From Akkermansiaceae bacterium (GTDB lineage: Bacteria > Verrucomicrobiota > Verrucomicrobiia > Verrucomicrobiales > Akkermansiaceae), in NCBI GenBank assembly GCA_024233135.1, contig JACKPZ010000001.1, positions 240,874 to 304,873 of the forward strand: a stretch of 64,000 nucleotides of DNA, read 5' to 3'. The translations under genes and the position numbers were made by a program. Within the stretch, counting starts at the first letter, position 1. Every line of letters starts with the position of its first letter. This document shows, piece by piece, positions 35,418 to 43,685 of this stretch. Below the pieces are notes generated by a model that was not told the DNA's origin, searched no databases, and saw only the letters and a program-made list of their open reading frames with translations.

Positions 35418-36568
35418 GTCGAAATCCCCGGGCGATCCGATCCGGGAGCCTTGCAGAACAGGTTCTTGAGCGACCCGAGGAATCCGCGGCCGGCCGGAGA
35501 CGCCGTCTTGGCATGGCGACATGCCTCCACCAACGCGGCGATGCGCTCCGGGTTCACCGGCCCGGACGAAGGAAGATCGAAGGCCGGGACCGAAACGCCG
35601 TGGATCTCCTCGAACCGGCGGCGGTACTCGCGGCAGAATTCCACCGGAATTTCAAGCAGGTCCTCCTCGCATGTGATCGCGGCGCCCTGCGTCCCGGATG
35701 TTTCCGCCAGCGACTCGCCGAGACGGCGCTCGATCCAACGGTACGGCTTGGCGGCCGGATCGGCTCCGGCATGAAGAAGTTCGGGAGAAACCCGGAACCT
35801 CGTCCCGGAAAGGGCGAGCAGAGGAGCGACGATGCGGTTGTTCTCGCGGATGTAGTCCTTCCCGCGCTCCACGCCGGGGCCGAACTTCCGCCACGCGTAG
35901 AGGATGCCGCAGGCTTCCCGTGTCATCCCCTCGTTGACCCGCCGGATGGATGCCGCGGGCGGAGGTTTGATGCCGATGCGGGCACAGAAATCCGCGACAA
36001 TGCATCCGCCGGCGAAGGTCTCGGGCGCGAACTTGCACAGCAGCACGTTCTCCTTGCCGAAAGCCCGGTCGAACTTCTCGAACTTGCGGCGGTAGGCGAC
36101 GCGGATGGTGCTGAAATCCAACGGATGGGCCGCGTATTTCAGATGCTGCTGGAAGATCGACGTCTTGTAGCCCATCGGCGGCCGCACGTAGCCGATCACC
36201 CGCACCTCATCGAAGAGCGGCCCGAGAAAATCCTTCATCGCCACGATGCCCGCGGCGTCGATGAGGCAGGCGGCCTCACCGGAGATCACCACGGTCTCCG
36301 CGGTGGTCCGTTCGATCGATTTGCGCAACTGACGGCGCAGCCGTTCGCCTTTTTCGGCGACCTGCTCCTCGCTCAGTCCCTTCTTGGCGAAGAGGTGGAA
36401 CTTGTGGGGCTCCGTCGCGAACATCGCATACAGCGCCATTCCCATGTTCGGCCTGCCGCCGGTCTTGAGAATGGTCCAACCGTCCGGATCCGGGGTGTCG
36501 GCGAGATTGGATTGCACGGAAGTCGTTCCGGTCTTGTGCATTCCGATGTGGATCCAGCAGCGCTTCAT
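35414..36568 (-). CDS. Sulfotransferase-like protein, paralogue 4, first gene of the operon
   Basis: 384 residues. P-loop IHIGMHKTGTTSVQSNL, 3'-motif VIGYVRPPMGYKTSIFQ and CGILYAWRKFGPG. Closer in pattern to paralogue 1 (YRRKFEKFDRAFGKENVLL against YRRKFEKFDTHFGRENVVL) than to the tandem pair. It leads the six-gene minus-strand unit that ends at 24201, with overlapping or short junctions throughout. The promoter must lie in the 309-bp gap to the divergent gene at 36878. Predicted cytoplasmic PAPS-dependent modification of the capsule. Confidence 0.76.
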   Translation of the reverse strand: MKRCWIHIGMHKTGTTSVQSNLADTPDPDGWTILKTGGRPNMGMALYAMFATEPHKFHLFAKKGLSEEQVAEKGERLRRQLRKSIERTTAETVVISGEAACLIDAAGIVAMKDFLGPLFDEVRVIGYVRPPMGYKTSIFQQHLKYAAHPLDFSTIRVAYRRKFEKFDRAFGKENVLLCKFAPETFAGGCIVADFCARIGIKPPPAASIRRVNEGMTREACGILYAWRKFGPGVERGKDYIRENNRIVAPLLALSGTRFRVSPELLHAGADPAAKPYRWIERRLGESLAETSGTQGAAITCEEDLLEIPVEFCREYRRRFEEIHGVSVPAFDLPSSGPVNPERIAALVEACRHAKTASPAGRGFLGSLKNLFCKAPGSDRPGIST

Positions 36569-36877
36569 GGGGGCGGGTCGGTCGAAGAAAATCAGAATGA
36601 CATAGGGTTCGGAGGACGTCCGGTGCCGGCCAAGTCCAGATTCTTCGCTTCTCGATCAAGCCGGGATCCGGGCGGACGATGTCTGACAAACGCGATGGTG
36701 CGGAAGGGCGTTCCGGCCGCCTCGGCAAGCCGGACGGGCAGAAGCTGCATGGCATCCCCCGCGGAGACAAGCGAGATTTCGTGAGTCCGGACCCGAGGGG
36801 ATTTCCCCTTGGCAGGGTGAGGTCTCGCCCTAGCATCATCGCGAGCCCGGCGGCTGCCGGGCGTCAGGTTACCGAAT
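36569..36877. promoter_or_regulatory. Divergent intergenic region of the capsule operons, with inverted repeats
   Basis: 309 bp between the sulfotransferase/polymerase operon (minus) and the glycerophosphotransferase-like gene (plus), so it must hold both promoters. It contains the palindrome AGGGGATTTCCCCT (36796-36809), a possible operator. It also holds a perfect hairpin, stem GCCCGGC and loop GGCT (36845-36862), ending 15 bp before the 36878 start, where it could affect translation. I see no real gene here. Confidence 0.5.
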
Positions 36878-38641
36878 ATGCCGAGCCCCGATCCTTCCGA
36901 CCCCTCCCCGCGGGTGGTGCTGGTCTTTCTCGATGACGAGAAGAACAAGCTCTACCAGCTCAAGCAGTGGGTGCAGTCCTTGGAGCGGCTGGCAAAGGTC
37001 ATTCCCGTGGAAATCTGGTATTCCTCCGGCCACTCGGCCGGGTTGCTGGAGCATTGTCCCATTCCCTCCGTCCGCCTGCGTGGCGCCAAGGCGCTGCGGG
37101 ACCACCTCGCCAGCCATCCGCCTGCGGTGTTCCTGTATGCGAACCAAAGCCTGAAGAACTCGCTCGTTCTTTGCGATCCGCTCAGCGTCCACGTCTTCAT
37201 CTGCCACGGGGAATCGGACAAGGCCTACATGTACCAGAACACGATCAAGCGGTTCGACCTGTGTTTCGCCGCCGGCGAGGCGGCGCGGGAGAGGCTTGCG
37301 TCCAACGTTTCCCACTACGATGTGGCGCGGCGTGTCCTTCTCATCGGCCGGCCCCAGATCCTCGACACCCACCAACCGCCGGACGATTTCCCGGCCAGCG
37401 GGCTCACGCGCGTGCTCTACGCGCCGACCTGGGAAGGCGTCACCCGCGCGACCCGTTATTCGTCGATCGCCAGCCACGGTCCGGCGATCGTCCGTTCGTT
37501 GCTGGATCACGGCGGCTACCAGGTGATCTACCGGCCGCACCCGTTGTCCGGGACACGGGACACCACCATCCGGCTCGCGAACCAAAGGATCCTGCGCATG
37601 CTGCGGGAAACGAACGCGGCGTTGCCCGCACCGGTCCACTACGCGGACAGCAGCTCGTTCGGTTGGCAGCTCGACGCCATGGATGTGATGATCACCGACA
37701 TCTCCGCGGTGGCATACGACTGGCTGGCCACCGGCAAGGCCCTGATGCTCACGCGGCCGGTCGAACCGGAGGCTGTGATCGGTGACTTCCGCCTGATCCG
37801 GGACCTCCCGCCGATGGAGGCGTCCGACGCGGGGCGCGCGGCGGAGCTGGCCGCGGAGGCGATGGGCCACGCCACCAGCGGCATCTCGCCTTTGGTGGCG
37901 CTGCTTCACCACTATTACGGCCAACGGACCGAATGCGACGACTCCCGGTTCCAGCAGGCGGTCCGCCATGCGGCCGGCCTGCAGGTCGAGCTGGAAACGA
38001 AGCTGTGCGGCGGCGACCGGGGCCTCGGCGGCAGCCGCCATGCCACCCGGGTGCGCATGCAGAAACTCAACGTCAGCATCCGCAGGCTGCTGAAAATCAT
38101 CGGCGTCTGGGATCCCGACCGCGCGATGAAACGCGTCAAGAGACCGGTCGACCGGGTTCACGTTCATTTCTCGACGGTTTTCGAGCTGGCTGCTCCGCAG
38201 CGCGCGCTCTCCGCAGCGCGGGAATCTCCGGATGGCGACACGCCGGCGGTCATGGTGGCCGCCACCAACCACGTGTTGACCTATTTTCATTTGAAGCTGC
38301 TGTCCGCGCTGGACCGTCTGCGCCCGGGCCGCAAGGGGCGGGCGCTCGTCGTGCTTCCGATCTCCACCGCCACCGCCTGCGAGACGATGGTGCGGGAACT
38401 CGCGCCCCGCGAGGTGGTCTATCTGAAGCATCACTATTCCAACCACATGATGCAGCGGGTCAACGGACCGAAACACACCCTGTTCCTTCCGGAAACGGAC
38501 CGCCGCTTCGAACCCGAGCGCGCGTTGGTCAACTACGACGAGGTCGTCACCGGCGATCCCGGGACCCTCGAATTTCTCGCCGGCCTTCTCGAGATCTCGC
38601 GACCCGTCGTGCGCGACGTCCGCTCAGCGGAGCCAGTCTGA
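36878..38641 (+). CDS. CDP-glycerol glycerophosphotransferase-like protein with extra C-terminal domain
   Basis: 587 residues. Residues about 10-370 match the TagB/TagF glycerophosphotransferase fold: FICHGESDKAY (catalytic-type His), VLYAPTWEGV, VIYRPHPLSG (second His) and VMITDISAVAYDWLATGKAL (CDP-glycerol phosphate site, with TDIS in place of TDYSS). No TPR or GT4 domain. Residues about 430-587 (VHVHFSTVFELAAP ... AATNHVLTYFHLKLLSAL ... VVYLKHHYSNHMM) form a second domain I do not recognise. A single-domain enzyme of this type could place the first glycerol phosphate on the poly-Kdo linker. It stands alone on the plus strand and its 3' end overlaps the convergent sulfotransferase gene by 18 bp. 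Confidence 0.82.
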   Translation: MPSPDPSDPSPRVVLVFLDDEKNKLYQLKQWVQSLERLAKVIPVEIWYSSGHSAGLLEHCPIPSVRLRGAKALRDHLASHPPAVFLYANQSLKNSLVLCDPLSVHVFICHGESDKAYMYQNTIKRFDLCFAAGEAARERLASNVSHYDVARRVLLIGRPQILDTHQPPDDFPASGLTRVLYAPTWEGVTRATRYSSIASHGPAIVRSLLDHGGYQVIYRPHPLSGTRDTTIRLANQRILRMLRETNAALPAPVHYADSSSFGWQLDAMDVMITDISAVAYDWLATGKALMLTRPVEPEAVIGDFRLIRDLPPMEASDAGRAAELAAEAMGHATSGISPLVALLHHYYGQRTECDDSRFQQAVRHAAGLQVELETKLCGGDRGLGGSRHATRVRMQKLNVSIRRLLKIIGVWDPDRAMKRVKRPVDRVHVHFSTVFELAAPQRALSAARESPDGDTPAVMVAATNHVLTYFHLKLLSALDRLRPGRKGRALVVLPISTATACETMVRELAPREVVYLKHHYSNHMMQRVNGPKHTLFLPETDRRFEPERALVNYDEVVTGDPGTLEFLAGLLEISRPVVRDVRSAEPV

Positions 38642-39394
38642 GCAGTCCCAGCCGAGCAGTTTCTCGAGCTGCCGGATGTCCGGGGCGAGACGCTCCTTGA
38701 GAAACTCCCGTTCGCGTTCGCTGATCCGGGAAACATAGGGTCGCGCGTGGAACACCTCCTTTTCGACATTCTCGAACGGGCGGATCCCCAGAAAGGTGGT
38801 CACCTTGCCAAGGGTGGCGGCGGGCTCGCCCATCAGCTCCGAGCTGCGGATCACCAGCGTCTGCTCGCGCGGGAAGATCTTCCAGAGGTCGGTGAGCTGG
38901 CGTGCATAGAACCCGCGGTCGAGATACGAAAACGCCCGTGTTTGAAGCGGACTCGCCTTGCGGGCCCGCCGCTCCTCGGCCTGGAGCGCCTCCCAGAAGG
39001 GCAGCTTCTCCTTCTTCATGTCCCGCTCCATGTTCCAGTGGGAGTAGGCGCGGGCCACCGGATCGCGCAGCGAGATGACGAACTTCATCTCCGGGTTGTA
39101 CTCGAAAATCCGCCGCACCGCGCCATTCCAATACATGTAGATGGGGGTCGCCTCGCCCACCAGCTTGCCGCGCGGGTTCGGTTTGAAATACGCGTGGTAG
39201 GGGTCGTAGTTCCGCGATTTCCAGTCGTGCTTCTCGTTGTCGAAGAAATGGACCTCCTTGCGCTTCGCCATCATCACCTGGCGGTGCTTTTTGAGCCACA
39301 TGTGAAGCGCGGTGGTCCCGCCCTTCTGAGTCCCCGCGACGAGGAAACCCACCACGGGTTTCGGCCGCTTCTTGAAGAATGGAAGTTTCAGCAT
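38624..39394 (-). CDS. Sulfotransferase domain protein (canonical motifs)
   Basis: 256 residues from ATG 39394. This is the most canonical sulfotransferase in the window. The 5'-PSB loop is FLVAGTQKGGTTALHMWL, and the 3'-phosphate motif VISLRDPVARAYSHWNMER keeps Arg, Pro, Arg and Ser at the expected spacing. KEVHFFDNEKHDW and SYLDRGFYARQLTDLW are typical of the heparan sulfate N/O-sulfotransferase-like bacterial group. Transfers sulfate from PAPS to a glycan. A longer upstream frame exists but lacks similarity. It lies between two glycerophosphotransferase-like genes, supporting capsule as acceptor. Confidence 0.88.
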   Translation of the reverse strand: MLKLPFFKKRPKPVVGFLVAGTQKGGTTALHMWLKKHRQVMMAKRKEVHFFDNEKHDWKSRNYDPYHAYFKPNPRGKLVGEATPIYMYWNGAVRRIFEYNPEMKFVISLRDPVARAYSHWNMERDMKKEKLPFWEALQAEERRARKASPLQTRAFSYLDRGFYARQLTDLWKIFPREQTLVIRSSELMGEPAATLGKVTTFLGIRPFENVEKEVFHARPYVSRISEREREFLKERLAPDIRQLEKLLGWDCSDWLR

Positions 39395-39532
39395 TGGTTT
39401 CGAAAACGGAATCGGCGCGTCGGTCCGCCGGCTGGACGCCCGGGTTCTCCCCTCACGGAACCCAGCGAAACGCATCGGGATGGCCGCATGGCGCGCCGTG
39501 CGCCACAGACCACCCCGGTGCGGATTGGGATC

Positions 39533-40438
39533 TCACTCGTCGTCGAGAATGACGATCTTGGTGGAGACCATGGAGCCGAGGAACGCGCCGTCGGACGGAT
39601 TGCTGATCTCGATGGTGAAGCGGCGCACACCGTCGTCGAGTCCGTTGTCGATGATCGGAACGACGATGTCCTGGGAATTCTCGTTGGGGCCGAAGGTGAC
39701 GGTCCCGCTGGTGGGGGTGAAGTCCGCCTCGGTGGCGGTGCCGGGCACGGTGGTATAGTTCACGGTGACGGTTTCGCTGAAGTTGATCAGGCGGCGGACG
39801 GCCACCGTGACGCTGCCCGCGTTCTCATCGACGGTGGTGGCCTTCTTGAGGAAGGTCACCTCGGGTGCGGCGGCGATGAAGAGGTTGGACCCCTTCATGA
39901 ATTCGATGGCACCGAGGTCCTTCACCTTCGAGGACTTGATTTTCACCTTGCTGACCTTGAGCACGCAGGTGCCGTCCTTCTCGATGGTTCCGAGCAGCTT
40001 CATGGAGATCTTGACCTTTCCAAGCCCCTTGACCTTGCGTTTGCCGCCGATCTTCCGGTTGAGGACGGTGATCGGGAGTTTTCCGGACGGGTTGGCGAAC
40101 TCGCCTTGGAGGTAGCGGAGCGAACCCGGTGAGAACGACTTCAGGAAATTCGAGAGGGTGGTGCCGCTCCGGACCAGACCCGCGGCCGGCGTGCCCTTCA
40201 CGCCGCGGACCTTGGCCTTGAATTCGTAGCTGTAGGACTTGGACGCCTCGATCTTCTTCTTGCTCTTGGCGACGAGATTCTCGCCGTTCTGGAGTGTCTT
40301 TTTCTTAAGCGAGACGTTGAGCTGGCCGATGGCCGAGTCGGCGGCGGAGGCCGCCGGGACGGCGACGAGGCATGACACGGCGAGAAGACCGTGGAGGAGG
40401 CGCTTTCTCAGCGGACGGGTGCTGGAGCAGGTTTTCAT
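39533..40438 (-). CDS. Secreted Calx-beta domain protein
   Basis: 301 residues. The signal peptide (LRKRLLHGLLAVSCLVAVPAASA) is followed by a Lys-rich beta region (about 30-190) of repeated V/K/I strands. A Calx-beta domain then occupies about 205-300: VDENAGSVTVAVRR, YTTVPGTATEADFTPTSGTVTF, then DGVRRFTIEISNPSDG and VILDDE. Calx-beta domains bind calcium and occur in surface and adhesion proteins. It sits inside the capsule locus between a sulfotransferase and a glycerophosphotransferase-like gene, 143 bp after the latter, so it may be the tail of the kps operon or independent. Confidence 0.8.
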   Translation of the reverse strand: MKTCSSTRPLRKRLLHGLLAVSCLVAVPAASAADSAIGQLNVSLKKKTLQNGENLVAKSKKKIEASKSYSYEFKAKVRGVKGTPAAGLVRSGTTLSNFLKSFSPGSLRYLQGEFANPSGKLPITVLNRKIGGKRKVKGLGKVKISMKLLGTIEKDGTCVLKVSKVKIKSSKVKDLGAIEFMKGSNLFIAAAPEVTFLKKATTVDENAGSVTVAVRRLINFSETVTVNYTTVPGTATEADFTPTSGTVTFGPNENSQDIVVPIIDNGLDDGVRRFTIEISNPSDGAFLGSMVSTKIVILDDE

Positions 40439-40581
40439 GGTACTTGATTGGGGATGCCCGCGGGATTTCCGGAGGTGGCGGTATCGCCAAAGAATGACCA
40501 CCGGATGGATCACGGAATGACGGGAGCATACAGTCATCCACGGGCGTCGGAGTCAATCTCCACTTTCGCCGCGGGCGCCCG

Positions 40582-41715
40582 TCACGAGCGCCGGCGCAAC
40601 ATCCGGAACCAGCGGCCGAACCGGCGGGACCTCTCGCGGAATTCCTGCAGCTCGGCCATCTCTTTCCGGATGTAGAGCTGGGACTGGTTCGGGCGGAATT
40701 CGCCGGCGGCCAGGCGGCGGATGACCTCCTCCGCCCTCGCCGCGGCACCGGCGGCTTCGCGGAACAATTCCTCCCGAAGACCGGCGGCTCCCCCGGCCGG
40801 TGACAGGGGCCGGACGAGAACCCGGGCGACCGCCGCCGGCAGGTCCGCGGGACGGGCGACCTGCTCGCCCAATTCGTCCCGCCGCGCCTGTTCAAGGCTG
40901 AAGCCGTCGCTGGTGGATTCCGGAGCGGCGGTGCCGAGAAGCAGCACCGGGACCCGCCCGTAGATGGCATCGAAAATGGCGCCGCTGAAGTCGCTGAGCA
41001 GCGCGTCGGAAACCGCGAGCAGCTCGACGATGTCCTCATCCGCGCCGTGGATGCAGCCGAACTCGCCCCGCAGATCGTCCAGCGTCGAGGCGTCGAACCG
41101 CTGGGTGTTGTGGTGGACCTTGAGGATCACATTGTACTCGGCAGAAAGGGCGCGGATGGCTTTCGCGAACTCCTTGATGCTGGAGAGCGCCCCCCATGTG
41201 GGCGCGTAGAGCAGTGTCTTCTTCGCCGGGTCGAGACGGCCGGCGAGCCGATCCGCCGCGCGGGTGCGAAACGAACTCTCGTCCCAGCATTCGAAGCGCG
41301 GGTTTCCGATGGGCGCGGCGTGGCAGAAGGGCGTCACTTTTTGCGACGCGTAGGGCCCGAAGGTCATGCAGACGTCCGCGAAGGACCGCCATGCGCCGAA
41401 ATTGTGAGCCTCCTTGGCATAGCCATACTGAAGCATCGCGATGCGCGACTTCCGCATTTTCCCGATGCCGTGGAAAAGCGTCTGGCAGACGAGGATATCG
41501 AATTTGCCGTCGAGTTTCTCCATCTCGCCGGGACCCAGCTCCATGATCCGCGACTCCGGAAACCGTGTCCGGAGCACGGACCGGTCCCAGCCGGGCGGCC
41601 GCTTCTCCACGATCAGCGTGGACCGCGGGAACCGGGCGGCGATCGGAGCGAAATGCAGGAACTGGAACGGATTCCAGCCCACGAACGCCACGTTGGGATC
41701 TGGAGAGCGGGCCAT
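40582..41715 (-). CDS. CDP-glycerol glycerophosphotransferase-like protein (single domain)
   Basis: 377 residues. N-terminal region FVGWNPFQFLHFAPIAARFP, then the family motifs LLYAPTWGALSS, VILKVHHNTQRF (a His in the expected strand) and ALLSDFSGAIFDAIYGRVPVLLL (equivalent of the TDYSS CDP-glycerol site). The HGTP-type N-terminal histidine is replaced by a less clear MLQYGYAKEAHNF segment, so the acceptor chemistry may differ. Last gene of the six-gene unit kpsD-DUF1353-kpsM-kpsT-kpsE-this gene, 16 bp after kpsE. Being coupled to the export genes, it is a good candidate for a linker-to-polymer priming enzyme. Confidence 0.8.
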   Translation of the reverse strand: MARSPDPNVAFVGWNPFQFLHFAPIAARFPRSTLIVEKRPPGWDRSVLRTRFPESRIMELGPGEMEKLDGKFDILVCQTLFHGIGKMRKSRIAMLQYGYAKEAHNFGAWRSFADVCMTFGPYASQKVTPFCHAAPIGNPRFECWDESSFRTRAADRLAGRLDPAKKTLLYAPTWGALSSIKEFAKAIRALSAEYNVILKVHHNTQRFDASTLDDLRGEFGCIHGADEDIVELLAVSDALLSDFSGAIFDAIYGRVPVLLLGTAAPESTSDGFSLEQARRDELGEQVARPADLPAAVARVLVRPLSPAGGAAGLREELFREAAGAAARAEEVIRRLAAGEFRPNQSQLYIRKEMAELQEFRERSRRFGRWFRMLRRRS

Positions 41716-41731
41716 GACCGTGCGGCGGACT

Positions 41732-42856
41732 TCAGCTCACGCGCTCATACACCGAGAGGATCAGGATGCGCAGGACGAAAAACAACAGGATGCCGAGCGC
41801 GAGGATGGTGCAGGTGGCGTAAATGTGGCGGGGAAAGGACGCCTCTTCCGGCAGGTAGGGACTTTGCAGGATGGAGAGGAACCGCGATTGGGCCGCGGCG
41901 TCCATCCGGGTTTTTTCCAACAGGGCCGCGGTGCTGGTTCGCAGGTGGGTTGCGAAATCGAGCTTCATCTCCAGTTCCTTGTATTCCGCCTGCAACTGGT
42001 TCAAGCGGTCCTTGTCCGCACCGGACAACTGGGCGGATTCCTCGGCGATCTGCTTGTCGAGGGTGCGGAGCTCGCTGCGCAGCGTTTCAAGAACCGGCGA
42101 GGACGGCGAGTTCACCTCGGTGGCGGCGATCTGGGTCTCGAGCCGCAGCTTGCTCATCCGGAGCGCCTGGACGGTTTCGAGGCCGGCGCGGATGGCTTGA
42201 TCCGGAGTGACGATGTTGTGGTCGTTCTGCAGGGCGATCATTTCGGAAATGATCGAGCTGACATTCCGTTCGGACCGGTCCATTTCGCTACGGATGAATC
42301 CGAGCTGCTGGTCGGCGACCTTCTGGTTGAGGGCGTTGATGAATTCCTCGGTTTGTTTGAGAACATCCACGGCGATCCGCTGTGACAGCTCCGGATCGAA
42401 GGTGTTGACCTCGAGCATGGTCAGTCCGGTCTCCTTGTCGTAACGCGAAAAGATCAGGCCGCGATAGTATTCCAGCCGGTCTTCGACCGAAGCATCCTTC
42501 TCCAGCCGGAAGAGGTAATCTTTCGTCGGCGCCGAATAGTGGTCCCACAGGTGGTACCTTTTCTCCAGATCGAGCAGAAGGTTGGCGGAGTCGACGAATC
42601 CGATGGCGATCTGCGAGTCCGACGAACCGTTGTCCGAGAGTCCCGGCAGCGCGATTCCCGCGATCCCCACCTCGCCGCTGGACGGGGAATGGCGCGAGAT
42701 CTTGTACGATGCGATGCTGACGAAGCGATTCTCGGCGATGAGCCAGATGTAGGCGACGGAGGCGGCGAGAAGCAGGAAATAGAGCAGCGCCAGAACACGC
42801 AGCAGGAACCCCGGGATGCCGTCCCAGAGCGAGGAGGTTGATGATTCGGATTTCAT
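41732..42856 (-). CDS. kpsE: Capsule polysaccharide export inner-membrane protein KpsE
   Basis: 374 residues, near E. coli KpsE length. An N-terminal TM (LRVLALLYFLLLAASVAYIWLI) precedes a large periplasmic region with long coiled-coil helices (about 175-330, rich in Glu, Lys and Leu heptads), then a C-terminal TM (YATCTILALGILLFFVLRILIL). This is the polysaccharide co-polymerase/PCP-3 layout. It bridges the KpsMT transporter and the outer-membrane OPX protein in the periplasm. Gene order and spacing (21 bp after kpsT, 16 bp before the transferase gene) support an operon. Confidence 0.9.
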   Translation of the reverse strand: MKSESSTSSLWDGIPGFLLRVLALLYFLLLAASVAYIWLIAENRFVSIASYKISRHSPSSGEVGIAGIALPGLSDNGSSDSQIAIGFVDSANLLLDLEKRYHLWDHYSAPTKDYLFRLEKDASVEDRLEYYRGLIFSRYDKETGLTMLEVNTFDPELSQRIAVDVLKQTEEFINALNQKVADQQLGFIRSEMDRSERNVSSIISEMIALQNDHNIVTPDQAIRAGLETVQALRMSKLRLETQIAATEVNSPSSPVLETLRSELRTLDKQIAEESAQLSGADKDRLNQLQAEYKELEMKLDFATHLRTSTAALLEKTRMDAAAQSRFLSILQSPYLPEEASFPRHIYATCTILALGILLFFVLRILILSVYERVS

Positions 42857-42877
42857 GGAAAATGTCTCGGGATGGGT

Positions 42878-43672
42878 TCAGGGGTCCGTGGTGGAATCGT
42901 CGTTCCCGGCTTCCTTCGCCGCCTTGTTCCGCGCGCGGCGGCGCGCGCGGCGCTTGGCCCTGCGGGCGCGCTTGATTTCCTTGAGCTCCTTCGCGTGCTT
43001 GTCGCGGTCGGAACGGATGTATTCCTGATAGGCCTCGATCCCGTCGTCGATCGACGGGAAGAAGGCGGCGGTGCCGTCGTGGAGGAACAACGCGGAGTCA
43101 CAGCTCTCGCGCAGCGTGCTGAGGTTGTGGGAGACGAAGATGATCGACGCGCGCTGTCGCATGTTCTTGAAGGCCTGCTTCGCCTTCGAGCGGAAGATCG
43201 CGTCGCCCACCGAAGTGAGCTCGTCGATCAGATAGACATCGAAGGTGAAGGCCATCGACAGGCCGAAGCTCAGCCGCGCGCGCATGCCCGACGAATAGGT
43301 CTTGAGCGGCAGGTCGAAGTATTCACCGAGCTTCGCGAAATCGACGACCTCATCGGTGACCGTCTCGATCTGCTCCTGGTTGAGGCCGTTGACACGGCAG
43401 GCGAAGAGCAGGTTCTGCCGGCCGGTGAGGGACCCTTGGAACCCGCTGTTGATGCCCAGCGGCCAGGAGATCGACTGGTCGCTGAGGATGCGCCCGCTGT
43501 TGGGAGCCTCGGCGCCACCGATGAGCCGCAGGAAGGTGGATTTGCCCGCGCCGTTGGGTCCGAGCACCGCCAGGTTCGCCCCGGTGGGAATGACCATCGA
43601 GACATCCCGGAGAATGTCCCGCACGCCGGACTTCATCGGATAGAATTTGGTCACGTTCCGTAGTTCGATCAT
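42878..43672 (-). CDS. kpsT: Capsule ABC transporter ATP-binding protein KpsT
   Basis: 264 residues against about 220 for E. coli KpsT. Walker A GPNGAGKST, signature motif TYSSGMRARLSFGLSMA, Walker B VYLIDELTSVGD and the H-loop IIFVSHN are all present. It powers export of the lipid-linked capsule across the inner membrane with KpsM. The extra ~40 residues form a strikingly basic C-terminal tail (KEIKRARRAKRRARRRARNK) that is not part of the NBD. 13 bp after kpsM, 21 bp before kpsE. Confidence 0.95.
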   Translation of the reverse strand: MIELRNVTKFYPMKSGVRDILRDVSMVIPTGANLAVLGPNGAGKSTFLRLIGGAEAPNSGRILSDQSISWPLGINSGFQGSLTGRQNLLFACRVNGLNQEQIETVTDEVVDFAKLGEYFDLPLKTYSSGMRARLSFGLSMAFTFDVYLIDELTSVGDAIFRSKAKQAFKNMRQRASIIFVSHNLSTLRESCDSALFLHDGTAAFFPSIDDGIEAYQEYIRSDRDKHAKELKEIKRARRAKRRARRRARNKAAKEAGNDDSTTDP

Positions 43673-43685
43673 CCGGGGCGGCGAT

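Noticed and set aside
33468..36784. Long plus-strand open frames opposite polymerase 2 and ST4
   Set aside because: Same reasoning: antisense shadows of motif-bearing genes.
36679..36936. Possible small gene in the 36.57-36.88 kb intergenic region
   Set aside because: The frame overlaps the start of the real downstream gene in another phase, is Arg/Gly/Pro-rich and has no start signal or homology-like pattern.
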